10,174 bases of DNA from an uncultured Opitutales bacterium (lineage in GTDB: Bacteria; Verrucomicrobiota; Verrucomicrobiia; Opitutales; Intestinicryptomonadaceae). Under the pieces are notes generated by a model. The model was given only the letters and a program-made list of their open reading frames with translations, made no database searches and was not told where the DNA came from. Below, piece after piece: positions 6,523-10,174 of this stretch (positions are counted from its first letter, which is position 1; every line of letters begins with the position of its first letter). Location: contig URYY01000080.1 of the NCBI GenBank assembly GCA_900552245.1, forward strand, positions 1 to 10,174, written 5' to 3'. Made by a program: the position numbers and the translations under genes.

Positions 6523-6747
6523 CTTTTCAATCTGTATTGCATAGCGCAGCCAAGTATTTCGACTGGAGTATTTGGCTCTATTAGCAACTTGTTGTCGAAT
6601 TCTACCCTAGAAATAGAGAGTGCCTACTTGCAAAATAGAGCCCTTTTTATTGCTCTGAGATATAAAGCAAACGCAAAAATCGCGGATAATGGCACATTGA
6701 TGTATTTTCGGCCGCCATTAACTAACGCAACATTTTCTTACCCCCAC
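6501..6747. other. Gene-free stretch with nested inverted repeats
   Basis: About 250 nt between coaD and the barrel-gene terminator, with no convincing coding region. It contains a 9-bp stem with one G-U pair (6548-6556 with 6569-6577, 12-nt loop) and a second perfect 9-bp inverted repeat (6574-6582 with 6634-6642). They share the four bases 6574-6577, so an RNA could form one or the other but not both. The stretch could be a coaD 3' leader-like region, a small RNA, or decayed DNA. Neither a clear promoter nor a terminator for an RNA of its own is seen on the plus strand before 6751. Confidence 0.4.
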
Positions 6748-6780
6748 AAAAAAAACCGCGGAATGAACTTCCGCGGTTTT
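6748..6780 (-). terminator. Rho-independent terminator of the barrel gene
   Basis: A perfect GC-rich stem CCGCGGAA/TTCCGCGG (6756-6763 with 6769-6776), extended by four A-T pairs, closes a 5-nt loop. On the minus strand it is followed by eight T residues (6755-6748) and sits about 22 nt after the stop of the outer-membrane gene. On the plus strand four T residues follow, so it may also stop transcripts coming from coaD. Confidence 0.88.
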
Positions 6781-6801
6781 AAATTTAAATCAAGAGTTTT
6801 A

Positions 6802-7956
6802 TTAGTACTTAACATCGACTCTTATCGATACCAAGTGAGCCATGTAGGAGCAACCTACGAGGTTCGAAGCATTGTTCTGGTAAGAGTATGTGGCGCCAAC
6901 TGAGAGATAGCGGGTCGGGTTGTAATTGATGCCGACGTTTGCCGAATAATTGTCGTCGTCACGCGGGCTTGCCAAGTAGGCCGAATTTGCGAACCTCAAA
7001 GAAGCGTAAGAGGAGACGTACTGCGAGAACGCATAGTCAGCACCGGCTTCTACGTATGTAATCGTCGAAGACTGACGAGAAGCACCGTTTCCGAAATCGC
7101 GGCCGGACTTCAAGAACAAGCTGACCTTATCGGTGAGCAAGTAATTGAGTTTTACGGAGAATGCGAAAGTCGAATCGTCTGTGCTATCCGAATTGTTCAT
7201 CTCGCGCAAAGAGTAACCGAAGAATGTTTCCGCCGACAATTTCGGGAAGAGCTCGCCGCGAATCGTTATACCGACAAAGTGGTCTGTTGTCTCAGAACCG
7301 AATCTTACAGCAGAATCAGGATTACCGCCAGTGTACTCCGAATAGCGATACTGGTAAGTCAAACCTGCGCTAATCTTATCTGTAACCTTATAGAGGAGGC
7401 TTACCGGCACTCTGTAAACATCGATGTCCGAATACTGATCTGCGAACTCTTCGACATAGTTCTGCTCATACCAATAGAAGCCCAAGTCTGCACTAATTTT
7501 ATCAGTGAAAGTATAGGAGCCGTTTACGCTTGCCGCGTACCTATCGCTGCGAACCAAAGTATCGGTATTTGTAGTAGTATCGGTATTCTGAGCTAACTGC
7601 TGGAAAGAGAAGTTGGCCGCGACAAACCATCTGTCTTCAGTATATGTGGCATTAGCAAACACATTCGCCAAATTGTTGTTTTGCTGGGTCTGCTGAAGAT
7701 AAGTATTGATATCTTCGTAGAACTTGACGCTAGCCTTAAACTTTGAGTTTCTGCCGTAATTTGCCTCGGCTCCAAGCCTAAATGTATAGACGTAGTCGTC
7801 GACTTTATTCTCAGACCAATACAAGTTGCTTGTCCATTTGCCTATAAAAGAACCCGTAAAGAAGACGTCCACTTCGTCTCCAATCGTAATTAAGGGCGCT
7901 GCGCTCAAAGTTGCACTTGCGGCAACTACTGATGTTAATAATACCAATTTTTTCAT
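6802..7956 (-). CDS. Outer-membrane beta-barrel protein
   Basis: 384 residues. A signal peptide covers about residues 1-20 (MKKLVLLTSVVAASATLSAA, cut near the end of that run). The mature part is a long series of alternating polar/hydrophobic strands rich in Tyr, Ser, Thr and Asn, for example VYTFRLGAEANYG, KFKASVKFYEDI and KISAGLTYQYRYSEY, separated by acidic loops. It ends SIRVDVKY, an alternating strand with a terminal aromatic residue as expected for BAM-dependent outer-membrane insertion. There is no cysteine except one near the C-terminus. The style (APLITIGDEVDVFFTGS after the signal) resembles barrel proteins common in Opitutae, usually annotated only as outer-membrane beta-barrel. 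A good promoter and a strong terminator frame it, so it is probably a well-expressed single-gene unit. Cargo, if it is a porin, cannot be told. Confidence 0.86.
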   Translation of the reverse strand: MKKLVLLTSVVAASATLSAAPLITIGDEVDVFFTGSFIGKWTSNLYWSENKVDDYVYTFRLGAEANYGRNSKFKASVKFYEDINTYLQQTQQNNNLANVFANATYTEDRWFVAANFSFQQLAQNTDTTTNTDTLVRSDRYAASVNGSYTFTDKISADLGFYWYEQNYVEEFADQYSDIDVYRVPVSLLYKVTDKISAGLTYQYRYSEYTGGNPDSAVRFGSETTDHFVGITIRGELFPKLSAETFFGYSLREMNNSDSTDDSTFAFSVKLNYLLTDKVSLFLKSGRDFGNGASRQSSTITYVEAGADYAFSQYVSSYASLRFANSAYLASPRDDDNYSANVGINYNPTRYLSVGATYSYQNNASNLVGCSYMAHLVSIRVDVKY

Positions 7957-8028
7957 GATTTGTCTGTGTTTATAAATTCCAGTTCGGGGTTATTTAAATC
8001 AAATTCAATTTGGTGTAATTTAGCATGC

Positions 8029-8057
8029 ATCTAAATGATTCTTTCCTACCTTGTCAA
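8029..8057 (-). promoter_or_regulatory. Sigma70-type promoter of the barrel gene
   Basis: On the minus strand a perfect -35 box TTGACA (8057-8052) is followed after exactly 17 nt by TTAGAT (8034-8029), a moderate -10 match. Transcription would start near 8022 and leave a leader of roughly 65 nt before ATG at 7956. Within that leader CAAATT-G-AATTTG (8000-8012) is a perfect dyad that could be an operator or only A/T-rich background. Confidence 0.55.
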
Positions 8058-8146
8058 GATATAATTTCAATTTTAGTGAACAGTTTAAAAAATAAAAATT
8101 TCTTGCGTATTTTTTTCGAGGCGGATAGGGTTTTGGAACTTTATCT

Positions 8147-8178
8147 TTGACACTTGTCTTGTTTTATTGCAAGCAATA
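8147..8178 (+). promoter_or_regulatory. Possible control region of the TPR gene (TTGACA plus dyad)
   Basis: A perfect TTGACA occurs at 8147-8152 on the plus strand, but no good -10 lies 16-18 nt further on. Starting 13 nt after it is a dyad, TATTGC-AA-GCAATA (8165-8178), located where a -10 would be expected. This might be an operator overlapping a regulated promoter; it is about 55 nt upstream of the start codon. Confidence 0.3.
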
Positions 8179-8230
8179 TGCACTTAATATTTAATGAGAC
8201 TGCCGGTTTTAACATCTCTATATTTACCCA

Positions 8231-9958
8231 ATGGAAAGTAAAAAAACACCTAAAAGCGCAACTAATCCCAAGAATATAAAGCCAAACCAGATCAAGTATC
8301 CGGTTCTGCTCGGCATGTTGTACAGATACAGAAGGCCAAACGGAACTTGGGCAATTGGAGTTTCACTGCCGAGAATAGCCTTGGTATTCGGAATTCTGTT
8401 TATTATTTTATTTGCGTTAAAATCGGCATTTATATACGCGTTCTACAAGTATCAGCGCGAGTACGATGAAATGTCAGTTGCGCAAGCCTTGGCCTTTCCA
8501 TTTAATAGAGCGGAAATCGTCGTTGCCATGGGCAACTACAATATAGAGCACGCAAAGGAGTGCCTAAAGGAGGGAGAGTACAGAGAAGCCTTTGAAAATT
8601 TGCTATTCGGTGTAAATAGAGCTCCGAGAAATCTTGAGGGCAAGGAAATCTTGGCGCAGTTTTTCATATCTATGCGCAAGCCCAAAGATGCAATAGACTT
8701 GCTTGAGAGGGGCCTGCCATACGGATATAACGACCTAAACTACATACGCTTGTACATACAGCTATTAATATCCGAGATAGAGGACGAAAAGCTAATCAAT
8801 ATTACTAAGAGCATACTGGATAAAAATCCGGAATCAAAACAAGTTCAGGCCTATCTTGCCATGGCGGCGGCCTCTGTATACGCGATGCACGGCATGTATA
8901 CCGACAGCAAGGACTTGATATTTAAATACAACCTTCAGAATGAGACTCCCGGAATTTTGAGGCTCTCAAAGAATGAATGGGAGCAGGGGAATCGCGAAGA
9001 GGCCATAGAAATCATCTCAAAAAACATAAACAAGATGCGCGATCTAGATCCAGTTTACGCGCTTTTGGTAAATTACTACATACTCCTCGACGACTACGAA
9101 AAGGCCAGGCAGTACTGCAACCTGAGAATACTTGAAAACCCCACTGCGATAGCCCCCAGAATAGATTATCTGCGCTGCATCGCAAATAGCGGGGATAAGG
9201 AGCTTGCCCAAAAAGAGCTAAACAAGCTTTTTGAGACAAACAAAAACGATGAAAAATCTCTTCTTTACATAGCAAACTATGCGGCCGATTCCGGCAATAT
9301 AGAGCTTATGAGAAAGATTTACGATGTGGCGGTACAAAACAACTATTCGCCGTCCAGGTTCTGCCTCTTGCTCTTGGAGACGTTCATAACATGCAAAAAC
9401 TACAAGGAGGCCGTTGATTTTTCAGAGTCCATAATAAACGAAAAGCCGGCATGGCTAGATAGGAATGAGGACGTATTCTCCTGCCTCAGAGCCGTAGCAT
9501 ACTACGCACTTGGAAACGCCAATATGGCAAACGCCCTCATACGCGAAGTAATAAAGCGCGGCACGATAAACCCGCGAGTCATGGTTGCCACGGCAAGGCG
9601 CTTTGCGCTTCTAGGAGAAAACACTATGGCCCATTCGCTCTACCTATCGGCGGTCGAGCGCGACCCGAAGCACCAGTATGCGCTTGTTCGCCTCATACAG
9701 TTCGAACTAGATGCCGGCAACTCCTCAAATCTAAACAATTACATATTTAGGCTCATGAATATGCGTCGCCCGCCGCGAGATATGATACTAAGCGCGCGCA
9801 AGAAGCTATTGAGCGACAGGTTTATATTCACAGCCGAGCGCGAAAACGTAATAAATGCGATAGATACGCGCTTTGATATGGAAAAGGCCTCCGGCAACCG
9901 CATATTCTCGGATTTGCCGTCAGATTACGAAGACGAGAAGATACTATCGACTTTCTAA
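8231..9958 (+). CDS. Membrane-anchored tetratricopeptide repeat protein
   Basis: 575 residues. A basic, disordered N-terminus (about 1-45, rich in Lys/Arg) is followed by a single membrane helix at about 48-71 (LPRIALVFGILFIILFALK). By the positive-inside rule the rest should face the periplasm. From about 100 to 500 the chain is helical hairpins of TPR type, for example AKECLKEGEYREAFENLLFG (108-127), KDAIDLLERGLPYG (152-165), REEAIEIISKNI (255-266), DDYEKARQYCNLRILENP (287-304), NYKEAVDFSESIINEKP (390-406) and ENTMAHSLYLSAVERDPKH (463-481). The last 65 residues are charged and lack repeats. No catalytic domain is seen; a scaffold or assembly role is the usual expectation for such proteins. 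The ATG lacks a Shine-Dalgarno sequence. It is divergent from the barrel gene, sharing 274 nt of upstream DNA, which hints at, but does not prove, a link to the cell envelope. Confidence 0.87.
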   Translation: MESKKTPKSATNPKNIKPNQIKYPVLLGMLYRYRRPNGTWAIGVSLPRIALVFGILFIILFALKSAFIYAFYKYQREYDEMSVAQALAFPFNRAEIVVAMGNYNIEHAKECLKEGEYREAFENLLFGVNRAPRNLEGKEILAQFFISMRKPKDAIDLLERGLPYGYNDLNYIRLYIQLLISEIEDEKLINITKSILDKNPESKQVQAYLAMAAASVYAMHGMYTDSKDLIFKYNLQNETPGILRLSKNEWEQGNREEAIEIISKNINKMRDLDPVYALLVNYYILLDDYEKARQYCNLRILENPTAIAPRIDYLRCIANSGDKELAQKELNKLFETNKNDEKSLLYIANYAADSGNIELMRKIYDVAVQNNYSPSRFCLLLLETFITCKNYKEAVDFSESIINEKPAWLDRNEDVFSCLRAVAYYALGNANMANALIREVIKRGTINPRVMVATARRFALLGENTMAHSLYLSAVERDPKHQYALVRLIQFELDAGNSSNLNNYIFRLMNMRRPPRDMILSARKKLLSDRFIFTAERENVINAIDTRFDMEKASGNRIFSDLPSDYEDEKILSTF

Positions 9959-9993
9959 ATGCGATAAAAGCTCGCTTGTCACTCTCAAAAAAT

Positions 9994-10017
9994 GGCGCAG
10001 AGTTTTGCGCCTTTTTT
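9994..10017 (+). terminator. Rho-independent terminator of the TPR gene
   Basis: GGCGCA (9994-9999) pairs perfectly with TGCGCC (10006-10011) around a 6-nt loop and is followed by six T residues (10012-10017). It starts 35 nt after the TPR stop, and its orientation and position fit that gene. Confidence 0.9.
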
Positions 10018-10174
10018 ATTTGAATATGCAAGTCATGAAAGATTGCGCACCGCCTGTCAAAGTGCAAAAAGAGGGTATTTTTTAATACCTACAGAAGAGA
10101 ATTGTAAACTTTTTGCAATCGCTGAAAAAATCTTACTCGCTACTAGGGCGAATTTTGTGAGTGATATTTAGCGC
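10018..10174. other. Non-coding tail of the window with small hairpins
   Basis: No supported gene. Besides the repeat copy at 10074-10096, ATTGTAAA (10101-10108) can pair with TTTGCAAT (10112-10119) with one G-U pair and a 3-nt loop. On the minus strand a frame is open from the window edge to a TAA at 10135-10133 (13 codons, ending in KIRPSSE), which could be the 3' end of a gene lying to the right; it is far too short to judge. Confidence 0.35.
10074..10096 (+). repeat. Copy 2 of the small hairpin-plus-TACAGAA element
   Basis: A perfect 6-bp stem (GGTATT with AATACC), a TTTT loop and the tail TACAGAA, the same layout as 6500-6522. On the minus strand the stem is followed by CTCTTTTTG, so it could also act as a weak terminator for a gene entering from the right. 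Confidence 0.42.

Noticed and set aside
6483..6623. Minus-strand open frame of 46 codons with plausible-looking peptide (contains EPNTPVEILG)
   Set aside because: No start codon except an internal ATG giving 19 residues; it overlaps the coaD 3' end and lies beyond the barrel-gene terminator. It could be a gene remnant, but support is too thin.
6424..6903. Plus-strand open frame of 159 codons across coaD, the terminator and the barrel gene
   Set aside because: It begins inside coaD, reads through a strong terminator hairpin and ends antisense to the barrel gene; its product resembles nothing.
9828..10067. Minus-strand open frame of 79 codons
   Set aside because: Antisense to the TPR gene end and crosses its terminator; no domain, no start signal.
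10037..10085. Small plus-strand open frame starting at an ATG near 10037 (16 codons)
   Set aside because: Follows a terminator directly, has no ribosome site and overlaps the hairpin repeat; too short to support.

Overview
The window looks like chromosomal DNA of a Gram-negative bacterium, most likely of the Verrucomicrobiota (Opitutae-like). That placement is an inference from protein style: an outer-membrane barrel protein opposite a membrane-anchored TPR protein, a secreted PQQ-type beta-propeller, and almost no Shine-Dalgarno sequences. No sequence search was possible. There are ten genes, no RNA gene of a known class, and no insertion sequence, phage or CRISPR.

Layout. (1) Positions 1-4247, minus strand: a tight four-gene transcription unit, read right to left. 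It encodes a secreted PQQ-like beta-propeller protein, a dicluster [4Fe-4S] protein with an HdrA-like Cys-rich front, a radical SAM enzyme, and a DUF116 domain fused to a trans-polyprenyl diphosphate synthase, which runs off the left edge. Junctions are 0 nt, 3 nt and an 8-nt overlap. (2) Positions 4434-5933, minus strand: a PerR-like Fur regulator behind pgpA and pgsA, the last two steps of phosphatidylglycerol synthesis. (3) Positions 6012-6500, plus strand: coaD, divergent from pgsA. (4) Positions 6501-6751: a gene-free stretch with several inverted repeats. (5) Positions 6802-7956, minus strand: an outer-membrane beta-barrel protein with its own promoter and terminator. (6) Positions 8231-9958, plus strand: a membrane-anchored TPR protein followed by a strong terminator. 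(7) Positions 10018-10174: non-coding as far as visible, with small hairpins.

How the parts fit. pgsA and pgpA make phosphatidylglycerol and coaD makes the penultimate CoA intermediate, so the middle is core housekeeping. The left unit is the unusual part. Three co-translated cytosolic redox/isoprenoid modules (Fe-S carrier, radical SAM, DUF116-prenyl synthase) suggest an oxygen-sensitive pathway that makes or modifies a polyprenyl compound. This is inferred from gene arrangement and domains; no known pathway is recognised. The fused prenyl synthase also departs from consensus at two substrate-binding positions. A second point of interest is a 23-nt hairpin-plus-tail element that occurs twice in intergenic DNA (6500-6522 and 10074-10096), with a paired base change that keeps the stem.
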